From assembly GCF_030160835.1 (NCBI RefSeq), contig NZ_BSPC01000075.1, positions 62,001 to 126,000 of the forward strand: a stretch of DNA of 64,000 nt. Reading direction: 5' to 3'. Shown here piece by piece: positions 26,477 to 35,488 of this stretch; the first letter of the stretch is position 1, and every line of letters begins with the position of its first letter. This DNA comes from Labrys miyagiensis (lineage in GTDB: Bacteria > Pseudomonadota > Alphaproteobacteria > Rhizobiales > Labraceae). The translations under genes were made by a program, and so were the position numbers. The notes beneath the pieces were generated by a model. That model worked only from the letters and a program-made list of their open reading frames with translations. It ran no database searches and was not told where the DNA came from.

Positions 26477-26710
26477 CGTTTGCAAGAGTTCCGGCGGTGA
26501 CGGGGATGCAATTGGGGGCTACATCAGTGCAAGTGAACTGAGCCTTCGGCGTGTCACGTCACCAGCATGGATCGGGTAGTTTGTCCCCATCATACAAGCG
26601 GCTATCCGCCAACCTTTTCGGCACCTCAGGCGAGGGGCTCTCTAAGGAGAGCACGCGACGTAGACTCCTTACCCACGAAGCTGGCTGTCGAATTCACGCG
26701 TCGCAGTAAG

Positions 26711-26890
26711 GGGCGCGGGTCATCCTTCCCCGGCTTCGGGGAAGGTGTCGCCGCGTAGCGGTGACGGAAGGGGGAGAGCGACGCGACAGAGTCGGTTTTT
26801 GGGCCAGGCAGGCGCCACCCTACCCCTTCCGACTTCGCTTCGCTCAGCCACCTTCCCCGCAGTCGGGGAAGGATAACCCGCGCCTCTTCT
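26711..26890. repeat. Intergenic palindromic repeat, CCTTCCCC family, paired copy
   Basis: Two inverted CCTTCCCCGGCTTCGGGGAAGG-like modules bound a GC-rich centre; a downstream module GATGTGTGAATCCGACAGCC is shared with the copy near 46990. The rest of the 26477-27026 gap has no supported gene. Confidence 0.8.
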
Positions 26891-27026
26891 TGACGGCGGA
26901 GATGTGTGAATCCGACAGCCGGGAGGCTGGGGAGGGAGGGCGCTTGCCCCCGCTTGGCGTTCGTCCCGAAGCCCTACCATCACGACCCGGAATCATCCTA
27001 TGACATCCCATCATAGGAAATCCGTC

Positions 27027-28259
27027 ATGACCGATACGACCAGCCGCGCGCCCGTGGTGGGCAGACTGGGGCGCAAGGAGTTCATCGTGCTGGTGGCTGG
27101 CCTCGTCGCCATCAACGCCTTCGCGATCGACATCATGCTGCCCGGCCTGCAGCAGATCGGCGCCAGCCTCGGGGAGGCCGATCCCAACAAGCGGCAATTG
27201 GTGATCCCGGCCTATCTGCTCGGCTTCGGCCTGCTGCAGCTCGTGTTCGGGCCGCTGTCGGACCGCTTCGGCCGGCGCGGGCCGTTACTCGTCGGCCTTG
27301 CGGTCTATTGCCTGGCGGCATTGTGCGCCTTCTTCACCACCAATTTCAGTGCACTGATTGCGCTGCGCCTGGTGCAGGGCGGCGGGGCGGCGGCCTCGGC
27401 CGTGATCGCCACCGCGCTGGTGCGCGACGTCTTCGCCGGCAACGAGATGGCGAAGATCATGTCGCTGGTGTTCACCGTGCTGATGCTCTCGCCCATCCTC
27501 GCCCCCTCGCTCGGCCAGGGCCTGATGACGGTGATGGACTGGCGCGGCCTGTTCGGCTTCATGGCCGCGCTCGGGCTCATCATCATCGCCTGGGTCTGGT
27601 GGCGCCTGCCCGAGACGCTGCAGCCCGAGCACCGGCGCCCACTGAGCCTGCGCGCCGTGCTCGAAGGCTTCGGCATCGTCTTCGCCAACCGCGTGTCGCT
27701 GGCCTATATCATCGGCATGGCGGCGCTGTTCGGGGCGCTGATGGGCTTCCTCAACTCATCCCAGCAGATCTATCGCGATGTCTTCGGCGTCACGACGCTG
27801 TTCCCGGTGTTCTTCGCCGGCGGGGCGATATGCTCGGCGCTGGGCGGCGTGGTGAATGCGCAACTGGTCAACCGCTTCGGCATGCGCAAGCTCTCCTGGG
27901 TCGCGCTGGCGGTGTTCAGCGCGGCCGCGCTGGTGATGCTCGCCGCCGGCCTTTTGCAGGCGCTGCCTCTGGCGCTGTTCTTCGCGCTCAGCGCCGCGCA
28001 GTTCCTGGTCTTCAGCATGATCCTGTCGAATTTCGGGGCGCTGGCCATGGAGCCGCTCGGCGAGGTCGCCGGCACGGCGGCCTCCACCCAGGGCTTCCTG
28101 CAGATGGTGCCGGGCGCGGCCATCGGCATCCTGATCGGCCAGATGTTCAACGGGACGGTGGTGCCGATGGCGCTGGGGCATGTGGCGATGGCGGGGCTGA
28201 CGGCGGTGTGTCTGGTGACGATGGCGGCGGAGGGGCGGCGGGGGGTAGGCGCGACCTAA
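27027..28259 (+). CDS. Bcr/CflA-type multidrug efflux MFS transporter
   Basis: A 410-residue, 12-helix major facilitator of the DHA1 (Bcr/CflA) subfamily. It has motif A (GPLSDRFGRRGPLL) between helices 2 and 3, and motif C-like PILAPSLGQGLM in helix 5. The early AIDIMLPGLQQIG segment, with its membrane-embedded aspartate, is typical of MdfA/Bcr proteins. It exports drugs or metabolites by proton antiport in the inner membrane. ATG 27027 has AGGA eight bases upstream; ATG 27000 would add nine residues. It is monocistronic and ends at a strong hairpin. Confidence 0.92.
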   Translation: MTDTTSRAPVVGRLGRKEFIVLVAGLVAINAFAIDIMLPGLQQIGASLGEADPNKRQLVIPAYLLGFGLLQLVFGPLSDRFGRRGPLLVGLAVYCLAALCAFFTTNFSALIALRLVQGGGAAASAVIATALVRDVFAGNEMAKIMSLVFTVLMLSPILAPSLGQGLMTVMDWRGLFGFMAALGLIIIAWVWWRLPETLQPEHRRPLSLRAVLEGFGIVFANRVSLAYIIGMAALFGALMGFLNSSQQIYRDVFGVTTLFPVFFAGGAICSALGGVVNAQLVNRFGMRKLSWVALAVFSAAALVMLAAGLLQALPLALFFALSAAQFLVFSMILSNFGALAMEPLGEVAGTAASTQGFLQMVPGAAIGILIGQMFNGTVVPMALGHVAMAGLTAVCLVTMAAEGRRGVGAT

Positions 28260-28260
28260 G

Positions 28261-28284
28261 CCTCCCCCAGCTTCGTGGGGGAGG
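28261..28284 (+). terminator. Hairpin after the MFS gene
   Basis: CCTCCCCC and GGGGGAGG arms around an AGCTTCGT loop start two bases after the stop codon. The stem is strong, but no T-run follows, so this is a probable rather than certain intrinsic terminator. Confidence 0.6.
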
Positions 28285-28526
28285 CTCACGCCGCGCTCTT
28301 TACTGCCATGAGCAGAGCGCCGAGCCGCCATGCGGATTATGCAGATCTACGTGATTTCGTAGAATTTCTGCCTGCAAAAGAGGCAAGTGATGTCCTATCC
28401 GAGCGCCTCTCCGCTTATAGCGATATGTTCTTGTGCTCGATGATCAAAAGCGCATCCTGCAGTGCAGTTTGTATATCTTCCAGATATGCACTTTCGTGCC
28501 GGTATTACTTGCCAGACTTGAAAACT

Positions 28527-28540
28527 CTATCGGCCGATAG
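28527..28540. promoter_or_regulatory. 14-base perfect palindrome, candidate operator
   Basis: CTATCGGCCGATAG lies 73 bases before the molybdoenzyme start, in an AT-richer stretch with TTGCCA and GATAAT-like hexamers nearby. It may bind a dimeric regulator. No other gene is supported in the 28285-28612 gap. Confidence 0.4.
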
Positions 28541-28612
28541 AACATTTCGATTTGATAATCGCCGCCACAACCCATATTTCGCGAGGGCCAGTTTTCCAGC
28601 CCGCGAGTTCCC

Positions 28613-30910
28613 ATGTCCGACGACGTCAAGACCAAAGTCAGCAAGGCGGCCGCCGGGGGCTGGGGGGCGCTCAAGAGTTGCGGCCGGCATCTGATGGCGA
28701 GCGGCTCGCCCTTAGTGAGCGCGCGGGCGATGCTGAAGGCGAACCAGCCCGACGGCTTCGATTGCCCGGGCTGCGCCTGGGGCGACCCGGAGCACGGCTC
28801 CTCCTTCGAATTCTGCGAGAACGGCGTCAAGGCCGTGGCCTGGGAATCGACCGACAAGCGCACCACGCCGGTGTTCTTCCAGAAGCACCGCCTCGGCGAG
28901 TTGCGCCTGTGGTCGGACTATGAGCTGGAGGGGCAGGGCCGCCTGACCCATCCGATGCGCTATGACGCCTCGACCGATCGCTACGAGGCGATCTCCTGGG
29001 CGCAGGCCTTCCGCGAGATCGGCGCGCAGCTCAACGCCCTGGCCGATCCCAACCAGGCCGAGTTCTACACCTCCGGCCGGGCCAGCAACGAGGCCGCCTT
29101 CCTCTACCAGCTCTTCGTGCGGCTCTACGGCACCAACAATTTCCCGGACTGCTCGAACATGTGTCACGAGGCCAGCGGCGTCGCCCTGCGCCAGGCCATC
29201 GGCGTCGGCAAGGGCACGGTGCTGCTCGAGGATTTCGAACAGGCGGACGCCATCTTTGTGGTCGGCCAGAACCCCGGCACCAACCATCCGCGCATGCTCG
29301 GGGATCTGCGCCGCGCAGCCGAGCGCGGGGCGCGCGTCGTGGTGTTCAACCCGGTGCGTGAGCGCGGCCTCGAACGCTTCGCCGATCCGCAGGACAAGCT
29401 TGAAATGCTGCGCGGCGGCTCGAAGACGATCGCCAGCGACTATTTCCGCCCGCGTCTCGGCGGTGACATGGCCGCCTTCCGCGGCATGGCCAAGACCGTG
29501 TTCGCCCGCGACGAGGCCGAACGCGCCGCCGGCCGTCCCAGCCTGCTGGACGAAGCCTTCATCGCCGAGCACACCGATGGCCTCGCCGCCTGGCGCGCCG
29601 CCGTCGACGCCACCACCTGGGACGAGATCGAGCACCAGTCAGGCCTGACGCAGGTCGAGATCGAGGCTGCCGCCGACATCTATCTCGGTGCGAAGAGCGT
29701 GATCTGCACCTGGGCGATGGGCGTGACGCAGCACCACCATTCGGTGGCGACCATCCGCGAGATCGCCAATTTCATGTTCCTGCGCGGCCATGTCGGCCGT
29801 CCCGGCGCGGGCCTGTGCCCGGTGCGCGGGCACTCCAACGTGCAGGGCGACCGCACCGTCGGCATCAACGAGAAGCCGCCGGCCGCCTTCCTCGATGCGC
29901 TCGCCCGCGAGTTCGACTTCGAGCCGCCGCGCGCCAGCGGCCACAATGTGCTCGCCGCCATCGGCGCCATGCTGGAAGGCAGCGCCAGGGCTTTCATCGG
30001 GCTTGGCGGCAATTTTGCCCGCGCCACCCCTGACTCGCCTTTGGTGGAGAAGGCGCTCAGGGCCTGCGACCTCACCGTCCACATCGCCACCAAGCTCAAC
30101 CATTCGCATCTGATGCCGGGCCGCGCGGCCTATCTGTTGCCCTGCCTCGGCCGCACCGAGGTCGACCGCAACAGCGCCGGCAAGATCCAGATCGTCACGG
30201 TCGAGGATTCGATGAGCATGGTGCACGGCTCGGGCGGCATCAATCCGTCGGCCTCGAAGGAACTGCGCTCGGAAGTCGCCATCGTGGCCGGCATCGCCGC
30301 CGCCACCGTCGGCTCGGACAAGGTGAATTGGGCCGCGCTCGCCGACGACCACGACCTCATCCGCGACGCGATCGCCCGCACCATCCCCGGCTTCGAGGAC
30401 TACAACAGGCGGGTGCGCAAGCCGCGCGGCTTCCATCTGCGCAACGCCGCCGCCGAGCGCGAATGGAACACGCCGACGGGCCGCGCCGCTTTCTCGGCCG
30501 TGCCGCTGCCGCTGGCAACCGTGCACCAGCAGGCGCTCGGGCGCGACGGCCTCTTCGCGCTGCAGACCTTCCGCTCGCACGACCAGTACAACACCACCAT
30601 CTACGGTCTCGACGACCGCTATCGCGGCATCAAGGGCGAGCGCCGAGTGATCTTCATCCACCCCGACGACATCGCCGCCCTCGGCGCAACGGCCGGCGAG
30701 CGGGTCGATATCATCGGCGAGCATGATGACGGCGTCAGCCGCGTCGCCGAGGACTTTCGCCTCGTGGCCTATGATATCCCGCGCGGCTCCATCGCCGGCT
30801 ATTATCCGGAAGCCAATGTGCTGGTGCCGCTGTCAAGCGCCGGCGCCGAAAGCGACACGCCGACCTCGAAATCCGTGCTGGTCTCGGTGAAGCGCCGCGT
30901 GGCGGCATGA
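28613..30910 (+). CDS. FdhF/YdeP family molybdopterin oxidoreductase
   Basis: A 765-residue cytoplasmic protein of the FdhF/YdeP family, related to formate dehydrogenase alpha subunits. CPGCAW (Cys51, Cys54) replaces the longer [4Fe-4S] motif of true formate dehydrogenases. Cys184 in SNMCHEASG lies at the position expected for the Mo/W ligand. The cofactor-binding regions GQNPGTNHPR and MPGRAAYLLPCLGRTE are present. Length is normal for the family. E. coli YdeP is linked to acid resistance, but no member has a firmly known substrate. It overlaps the next gene by ATGA, implying co-translation. Confidence 0.93.
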   Translation: MSDDVKTKVSKAAAGGWGALKSCGRHLMASGSPLVSARAMLKANQPDGFDCPGCAWGDPEHGSSFEFCENGVKAVAWESTDKRTTPVFFQKHRLGELRLWSDYELEGQGRLTHPMRYDASTDRYEAISWAQAFREIGAQLNALADPNQAEFYTSGRASNEAAFLYQLFVRLYGTNNFPDCSNMCHEASGVALRQAIGVGKGTVLLEDFEQADAIFVVGQNPGTNHPRMLGDLRRAAERGARVVVFNPVRERGLERFADPQDKLEMLRGGSKTIASDYFRPRLGGDMAAFRGMAKTVFARDEAERAAGRPSLLDEAFIAEHTDGLAAWRAAVDATTWDEIEHQSGLTQVEIEAAADIYLGAKSVICTWAMGVTQHHHSVATIREIANFMFLRGHVGRPGAGLCPVRGHSNVQGDRTVGINEKPPAAFLDALAREFDFEPPRASGHNVLAAIGAMLEGSARAFIGLGGNFARATPDSPLVEKALRACDLTVHIATKLNHSHLMPGRAAYLLPCLGRTEVDRNSAGKIQIVTVEDSMSMVHGSGGINPSASKELRSEVAIVAGIAAATVGSDKVNWAALADDHDLIRDAIARTIPGFEDYNRRVRKPRGFHLRNAAAEREWNTPTGRAAFSAVPLPLATVHQQALGRDGLFALQTFRSHDQYNTTIYGLDDRYRGIKGERRVIFIHPDDIAALGATAGERVDIIGEHDDGVSRVAEDFRLVAYDIPRGSIAGYYPEANVLVPLSSAGAESDTPTSKSVLVSVKRRVAA

Positions 30911-31233
30911 GCGCGGAGGATAGCGAGCTGCTGGCGGCAATCGAGGCGATCCGGCGGCTTGACCCGGCCCTGACGCCCCTCGACGGCGTGATCCTGGCGG
31001 CGGTGACCCTCGGCATCGCCGACGACACGCGCAGCCTCGCCAAACTGTTCGAGGTGGAGCACGCGCTGGTGATCCGCGCGGTGAACCAGCTTGCGGACGG
31101 CGGCGTCTGGCTCGACGTGGTGGAACGCCAGGCGCGGACGCAGCGCACCAAGGTGGCGCTCAGCGAGGCGGGCAGGGCGCGGCTGGGAGCTGAGGAACAG
31201 TGCGAGGCCGCTTCCGGCAGACTGGCGTCGTAA
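30907..31233 (+). CDS. Small winged-helix-like protein partnered with the molybdoenzyme
   Basis: A 108-residue protein that overlaps the molybdoenzyme stop by four bases. Its helices ALTPLDGVILAAVTLGIADDTRSLAKLF and HALVIRAVNQLADGGVWLDVV look like a winged helix-turn-helix of the MarR type, but it is shorter than normal MarR regulators. It could be a regulator or a chaperone for the enzyme. The tight coupling is a known arrangement of such small genes in alphaproteobacteria, though I cannot name a family. Confidence 0.72.
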   Translation: MSAEDSELLAAIEAIRRLDPALTPLDGVILAAVTLGIADDTRSLAKLFEVEHALVIRAVNQLADGGVWLDVVERQARTQRTKVALSEAGRARLGAEEQCEAASGRLAS

Positions 31234-31348
31234 GCGCGAAGCCCGTCTCTCCTCGGCTTCCTGGCTATACGATTCACACGTCTCAGTACTGGACGGAACA
31301 CGCTCCACGATTGGGCGAGATGAGGCATCGCAGAATGAGGCGCGCCGC

Positions 31349-31560
31349 TTGCGCCCCCTCGCCCCGTTCTTACGGGGAGAGGATAGAGGTGAGGGGCCGC
31401 GCGACTCTAGCAAGATGAGATTTTTCTAGTGAATCAACAAGATATGCAGCGATGATGCGCGCCAACCAGATTGCCGCGTCTCAGAGAATGCCAATCTTAA
31501 AACGCTGTGCTGCCCCTCACCTCTATCCTCTCCCCGTAAACGGGGCGAGGGGACTTCGAC
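31349..31560. repeat. Inverted pair of CCCCTCACCTCTATCC-type repeats
   Basis: CGCCCCCTCGCCCCGTTCTT... GATAGAGGTGAGGGGC at about 31360-31406 and the inverse unit GCCCCTCACCTCTATCCTCT near 31512-31558 face each other. The rest of the 31234-31654 gap has no supported gene. Confidence 0.7.
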
Positions 31561-31654
31561 GGCGCGCTTCTTCTCAAACGTCACATCTCGCCCAGCCGAA
31601 TTACCGGCCGCTCTTCTTGCCAGGCCGAGATGATGGGAGCTGCTGATATTCACT

Positions 31655-32773
31655 CTAAGGCACCACGATCAGGAGCACATAGGCCACGAAGATGACGAGA
31701 TGGGCCAGGCCCGTGAGAATGGTCGTGCGCCCGGTGCCGAAACTCACCACGCTCATGGCGAGGGCGAGGAGGAGCAGGACCGTGTCGCCTGGATTGAGGC
31801 CGAGGGTGAGGGAACGGCCGGTGACCAGGCTTGCCGCCGCCACCGCCGGGATGGTCATGCCGATGGTGGCGCAGGCCGAACCCAGGGCAATGTTCAAGCC
31901 GCGCTGCAGTTCGTTCTTGAGCGAGGCCTTGATCGCCGAGATGGCCTCCGGCAGCAGGATGACCAGGGCAATGAAAGCGCCCACGATCGCATCCGACTGC
32001 ATGACCTCGAGGTAGGAAAGCCCGTCCTCGACCCCTGCCGCAACCTGTTCCGTCAGCAGGACGATGCCACCCAGCCCGACGAGCAGGAGGACCAGATGTC
32101 GAGCCATGCCCTTCGGAGCGGCATGATGGACGCTGGCCGCAGGTCCGGAAGGCCGCTCGTCGGCGAAATCCTCCTTCTGCGCGAAGCTCTGCGCGAAGAC
32201 GAAGCTGCCATAGAGCAGCACGGAGAGCAGGCTGACGAAGGCCAGCTGGATCGGCGAGAAGGTTCCCGGCCCCGTCGAGAGCGTATAATCGGGCAGGACC
32301 ATCGTCATCACGGTCAGCCCGATGAGAACGGAGAGAAAGGCGCTGGTTCCCTGTCTCCTGATATCCTGGCGCGCGTGCTTCCAGCCGCCGAGCGTCAGGC
32401 AGATGCCGACGACGCCCGTGCAGACGATCATCACGGTGGAGAACACAGATTCCCGCGCCAGGGTCGGATTGTTCTCGCCGTGAAGCATCATCGAGACGAT
32501 GATCGAGACCTCGATGGTGGTGACCGCGAAGGTGAGGACGAGCGTCCCGAAGGGCTCGCCGACGCGATGGGCGATCGCCTCGGCATGCGCCAGAGCCGCG
32601 AAGACCGTCGCCAGGACGAGGCCGATCGCCACGGCGTTCAAGGCGACCAGAACGGCCGTTCCGCTCCGGTCGATCGACAGAACGCCCGATCGGAAGGCGA
32701 GGGCCAGCGCCAGGCAGGCGATCGGCAACGCATAGGAAAACAAGGCCGTCCGGATGGAAACGGCTTGGGACAT
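31655..32773 (-). CDS. chaA: Calcium:proton antiporter, CaCA family
   Basis: A 372-residue inner-membrane transporter with about 11 helices and the two inverted alpha-repeats of the CaCA superfamily: GEPFGTLVLTFAVTTIEVS in the first and ALVILLPEAISAIKASLKNELQ in the second, each with its conserved glutamate. A short acidic cytoplasmic loop (KEDFADERPSG) separates them. It matches ChaA-type Ca2+(Na+,K+)/H+ antiporters, which export cations at alkaline pH. The start at 32773 fits the family; an extension to 32956 would run into repeat-derived sequence. Confidence 0.9.
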   Translation of the reverse strand: MSQAVSIRTALFSYALPIACLALALAFRSGVLSIDRSGTAVLVALNAVAIGLVLATVFAALAHAEAIAHRVGEPFGTLVLTFAVTTIEVSIIVSMMLHGENNPTLARESVFSTVMIVCTGVVGICLTLGGWKHARQDIRRQGTSAFLSVLIGLTVMTMVLPDYTLSTGPGTFSPIQLAFVSLLSVLLYGSFVFAQSFAQKEDFADERPSGPAASVHHAAPKGMARHLVLLLVGLGGIVLLTEQVAAGVEDGLSYLEVMQSDAIVGAFIALVILLPEAISAIKASLKNELQRGLNIALGSACATIGMTIPAVAAASLVTGRSLTLGLNPGDTVLLLLALAMSVVSFGTGRTTILTGLAHLVIFVAYVLLIVVP

Positions 32774-32913
32774 CGGGGACCTCGCTGCTGTCGGCCGCGC
32801 GTCAGGATTGTTATCGTGACACGATGCTTCCTTTTTGTGGAGGTATCGAGATACGGCCTTGTCGGGGCCCAACCCAGGGTAATCGCTTGAGGTTAACGGG
32901 GCGCTTTGCCCGC

Positions 32914-33000
32914 CGTCCTTGCGAGCGTAGCGAAGCAATCCAGGGGCAATGGACACCGCCCTTCAACCCCTGGATTGCTTCGCCTCGCTCGCAATGACGA
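32914..33000. repeat. GTCATTGCGAGC palindromic repeat, copy 2
   Basis: Inverted arms like those at 11201-11286 around a short centre, lying between the divergent antiporter and replication-type genes. The remaining parts of 32774-33201 hold no supported gene. Confidence 0.85.
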
Positions 33001-33201
33001 ATCAGGCTGCACGGCACCCCATCCTCTTTCGTGTCTTGTCAACCCGAAGCGATTGCCCCCCGCACCCCAACGCCCTGCACTTGCCCGCGTCCCCGCGAAT
33101 CGGGCACTCTGCCTTCGCGCCCGGCCGTGGCCCTGATCCTGCCCCCTGCACCCTGCATTACGCCGCCGGCGCGACCCTTCAAGGCTTCGCAGGAGCAATC
33201 C

Positions 33202-33816
33202 ATGTTCAACGTCCGGCCCCCCAAGGCGGGGGCCTCTATCTCGCGCGGTCAGGCGTTCTGGCCGCGCGAGGCGCTTACCATCATGCCGGAGGAGATCCGG
33301 CATTGTTTCAACACCCGACACGCCCTCTCCGGCGCGGGGCTCGCCTGGCTGATGCGCCAGGGCGTCGCCCTGTTCGATTGCGAGATGGGCGATGGCGTGC
33401 ATGACGCCACCATCCGGCCCTCGGGCAGCTATTTCGACACCAGCTTTCGCGGCGACGAGGAGGGCGAGGGCGCGCTGATCTTCCTGTGCCGCGATCTCGA
33501 AGGCGAGCCGGAGGACATGCTGGCCTGGAACCCGCGTAGCGACGCCCGCTATCGCTGGCTTGGCCGCGCGGCGCTGTTGGGCGCGCAGAATGTCACGGAG
33601 CCGCGCTATCTCGGCGCGACGCTGCCGGTGTGGCGCACGCCGCTCGGCTGGCTGAAGTCGGGAAGGCGCGGCGTCGTCATCCTCGATGCCGTCAAGGCCG
33701 CCGGCCATCTCGCCGATTGCGGCTCGCTCGGCGCCGAGGACGCCGCCCATGCCCGCGATCTCGCCCGCCTTCTGGCGCGCCCGGCGCCGCGCATCCTGGT
33801 GGGAGACGCGGCATGA
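33202..33816 (+). CDS. Uncharacterised protein paired with the RepA-like ATPase
   Basis: A 204-residue protein starting at ATG 33202 (AGGAG six bases upstream). Segments FDCEMGDGVHDATIRPSGSYF and EGALIFLCRDLEGEPEDMLAWNP are followed by a C-terminal strand-helix region RRGVVILDAVKAAGHLADCGSL. It may be a reduced Toprim-like or primase-associated domain, by analogy with genes that sit before RepA-type helicases, but no catalytic motif is clear. It overlaps the ATPase gene by ATGA and is probably functionally tied to it. Confidence 0.7.
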   Translation: MFNVRPPKAGASISRGQAFWPREALTIMPEEIRHCFNTRHALSGAGLAWLMRQGVALFDCEMGDGVHDATIRPSGSYFDTSFRGDEEGEGALIFLCRDLEGEPEDMLAWNPRSDARYRWLGRAALLGAQNVTEPRYLGATLPVWRTPLGWLKSGRRGVVILDAVKAAGHLADCGSLGAEDAAHARDLARLLARPAPRILVGDAA

Positions 33817-34994
33817 GCGAGGTCATCGACATCAAGACGGCCCGCCGCCACCGCATCTACCGCCATGGCGATCCGGCCAACCCCAGGCCTGGCCCCGAGC
33901 TTGTGAAGGGCCTGCTGCCGGTCACCGGGGCGGCGCTGCTCGCCGGCCAGTCGCGCGCGGGGAAGACCTTCGTGGCGCTGGACCTCGCCGGCGCGCTGGC
34001 CGAGGGCAGCGCCTTCTTCGGCCGCAAGGTGCTGCGCCAGGGCGCCACCATCTATCTGGCCGGCGAGGCGATGGCGAGCCTTGAGCGCCGGCTCGACGCC
34101 ATGCGTGCCGGCCGGCTGGGACCGGAGGCGCCCCAGCGCCTGCCGGTGAGCTGGTGGGCGGTGGAGGGCCTCGCCGATTCCCGTCGCTTCGCCGAGGCGC
34201 TCGCCCACGTCAAGGAGGAGGCGGCCGAGCTCAAGGCCCGCCACGGCCTGCCGCTGTCGCTGGTGATCATCGACACCATCGCCGCCGCCTTCGGCTTCCG
34301 CGACGAGAACGATGCTGCGGAAGCCACCCGCCACATGCAGGCCATGCAGAAGCTGGCGCGCGAGACGGGGGCGCTGGTGCTCGGCATTGCCCATTACGGC
34401 AAGGCCAGCGAGACCGGCGTGCGCGGCTCCTCCGGCTTCACCGGCTCGGCCGACGCCATCTTGGCCGTGCTGGCCGAGATCGAGGCCGACGGCAAGGTGC
34501 GGAACCGCCGTATTGCCCTGACCAAGTACCGCGACGGCGAGCAGGGCTGGAAACGCGGCTTCGAGCTCCAGCCCATAACGCTGGAGGGCGCGTGGGACGA
34601 GGAGGGCGAGGCGGTGACGTCGTGCTGGGTGGAGGCGGGAGCGGAGGGGGCGCATCGAGACCTCCCCCATATCCTCAAGCTCTCGCCGGCTGCGACGGCC
34701 TATCTGGCGGCCTTCCGTGACGTGGTCGGCGATCAAGGCGCAGTCGCGCGTCCCTTTGGGCATGAAGGGCCTGCTGTTGTCGCGGTCAGCCGGGAAGCCA
34801 TTCGGGAGGCTTTCTATGCCGCCTGGCCAAGCGACAGCGATGATGAGACCCGAAAGCAGGAGGCCCGGCGCAAACGCTTCAACGCGGGCGAAACGGCCCT
34901 GATTGCGCAGGGCATGATCAAGTTCCTCGAAACGGATGGAGGCGGCATCATCTGGCTGTGCCGGCGCGAGGATGAGGAGGACCTGCTCTCCTGA
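33813..34994 (+). CDS. RepA-like RecA-fold AAA ATPase (replicative helicase type)
   Basis: A 393-residue protein with a Walker A AGQSRAGKT at about residues 43-51 and Walker B LSLVIIDT at about 148-155. The RecA-fold sensor motif ALVLGIAHYGK follows. This is the layout of hexameric RepA/DnaB-type helicases of plasmids, phages and integrated islands. The C-terminal region (residues 280-393) is a winged-helix-like domain rich in charged residues. No integrase or transposase is in the window, so the two genes look like the replication module of an integrated element whose other parts are lost or elsewhere. Confidence 0.85.
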   Translation: MSEVIDIKTARRHRIYRHGDPANPRPGPELVKGLLPVTGAALLAGQSRAGKTFVALDLAGALAEGSAFFGRKVLRQGATIYLAGEAMASLERRLDAMRAGRLGPEAPQRLPVSWWAVEGLADSRRFAEALAHVKEEAAELKARHGLPLSLVIIDTIAAAFGFRDENDAAEATRHMQAMQKLARETGALVLGIAHYGKASETGVRGSSGFTGSADAILAVLAEIEADGKVRNRRIALTKYRDGEQGWKRGFELQPITLEGAWDEEGEAVTSCWVEAGAEGAHRDLPHILKLSPAATAYLAAFRDVVGDQGAVARPFGHEGPAVVAVSREAIREAFYAAWPSDSDDETRKQEARRKRFNAGETALIAQGMIKFLETDGGGIIWLCRREDEEDLLS

Positions 34995-35004
34995 CGAGAC
35001 CGAA

Positions 35005-35053
35005 GCGGGACGGGACGGCCTTACCCCTGTATCGTCGCCCCGTCCCGTCCCGC
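35005..35053. repeat. GGGAC-repeat hairpin 1
   Basis: GCGGGACGGGACGG (35005-35018) and its perfect 14-base complement (35040-35053) form a hairpin 10 bases after the ATPase stop. Each arm is itself a tandem GGGAC repeat. It may terminate transcription. A related hairpin is at 35284-35327. Confidence 0.8.
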
Positions 35054-35090
35054 CTATGCAATCTCGTACAGGCCTTGGAGAAGAGCGCTC

Positions 35091-35243
35091 TTAACGGTCT
35101 ACTTCGCCGTGATGGGAACAGGCCCCTTGGCATCCAATCGAGTAGGAATGCCAGCCATCGCTGCAGACGCGATCGCCGACAAGCGGAGACAGAAGAAGCC
35201 CGAGCATGACGAAGACGATAAAGCCGGCGGCGATGGGATGCAC
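35091..35243 (-). CDS. Tiny exported or membrane-anchored Cys/His-rich protein (DUF3761-like)
   Basis: A 50-residue protein from GTG 35243, with AAGG seven bases upstream. It has a hydrophobic segment (AAGFIVFVMLGLLLSPLVG) followed by VCSDGWHSYSIGCQGACSHHGEV. The CxDGxxSxSxGxxGxCSxHGG pattern is typical of small exported DUF3761-type proteins found in phages and genomic islands; their function is unknown. A longer in-frame opening reaches 35417 but runs through repeats. It lies exactly between the two GGGAC hairpins, opposite in direction to the ATPase gene. Confidence 0.6.
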   Translation of the reverse strand: MHPIAAGFIVFVMLGLLLSPLVGDRVCSDGWHSYSIGCQGACSHHGEVDR

Positions 35244-35283
35244 GGCGCGACCTTGATCTCCCAGAATACGGAGGGGCGGAGCA

Positions 35284-35327
35284 GGACGGGACGGACTACA
35301 ACATAGGAGTACGTCCCGTCCCGTCCC
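35284..35327. repeat. GGGAC-repeat hairpin 2
   Basis: GGACGGGACGG at 35284-35294 pairs with CCGTCCCGTCC at 35316-35326, both inside longer GGGAC tracts. With hairpin 1 it brackets the tiny exported gene. Confidence 0.75.
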
Positions 35328-35360
35328 GTATCCAGGCGCTAGAGATCGCATTACGTCACC

Positions 35361-35488
35361 TAAAGCGTTTTGCGATTTGACGGACTCGGCAAGAATCGCA
35401 AAGACGCGTCGAAACAAAGAGTTAGAGCAAAGCGGCGTTTGCGCCTAAACGCGCTTTGCTCCAGGGGTCAAAACCCAATCAGGATTGA
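35361..35488. repeat. Intergenic repeat type 1, left inverted copy
   Basis: Reverse-oriented copy of a ~105-base element (GAGCAAAGCGCG ... TTTGTTTCGACGCGTC ... CAAATCGCAAAACGCTTTAG) plus about 25 further bases (CAAAACCCAATCAGGATTG). The inverse copy at 36999-37128 shares the extra bases, so both extensions belong to the repeat pair. A third copy, without the extension, is at 42675-42780. The remainder to 35716 holds no supported gene. Confidence 0.85.

Noticed and set aside
33031-33201. N-terminal extension of the gene before the RepA-like ATPase
   Set aside because: Pro/Arg-rich low-complexity sequence next to a repeat; the ATG at 33202 has a good ribosome-binding site.
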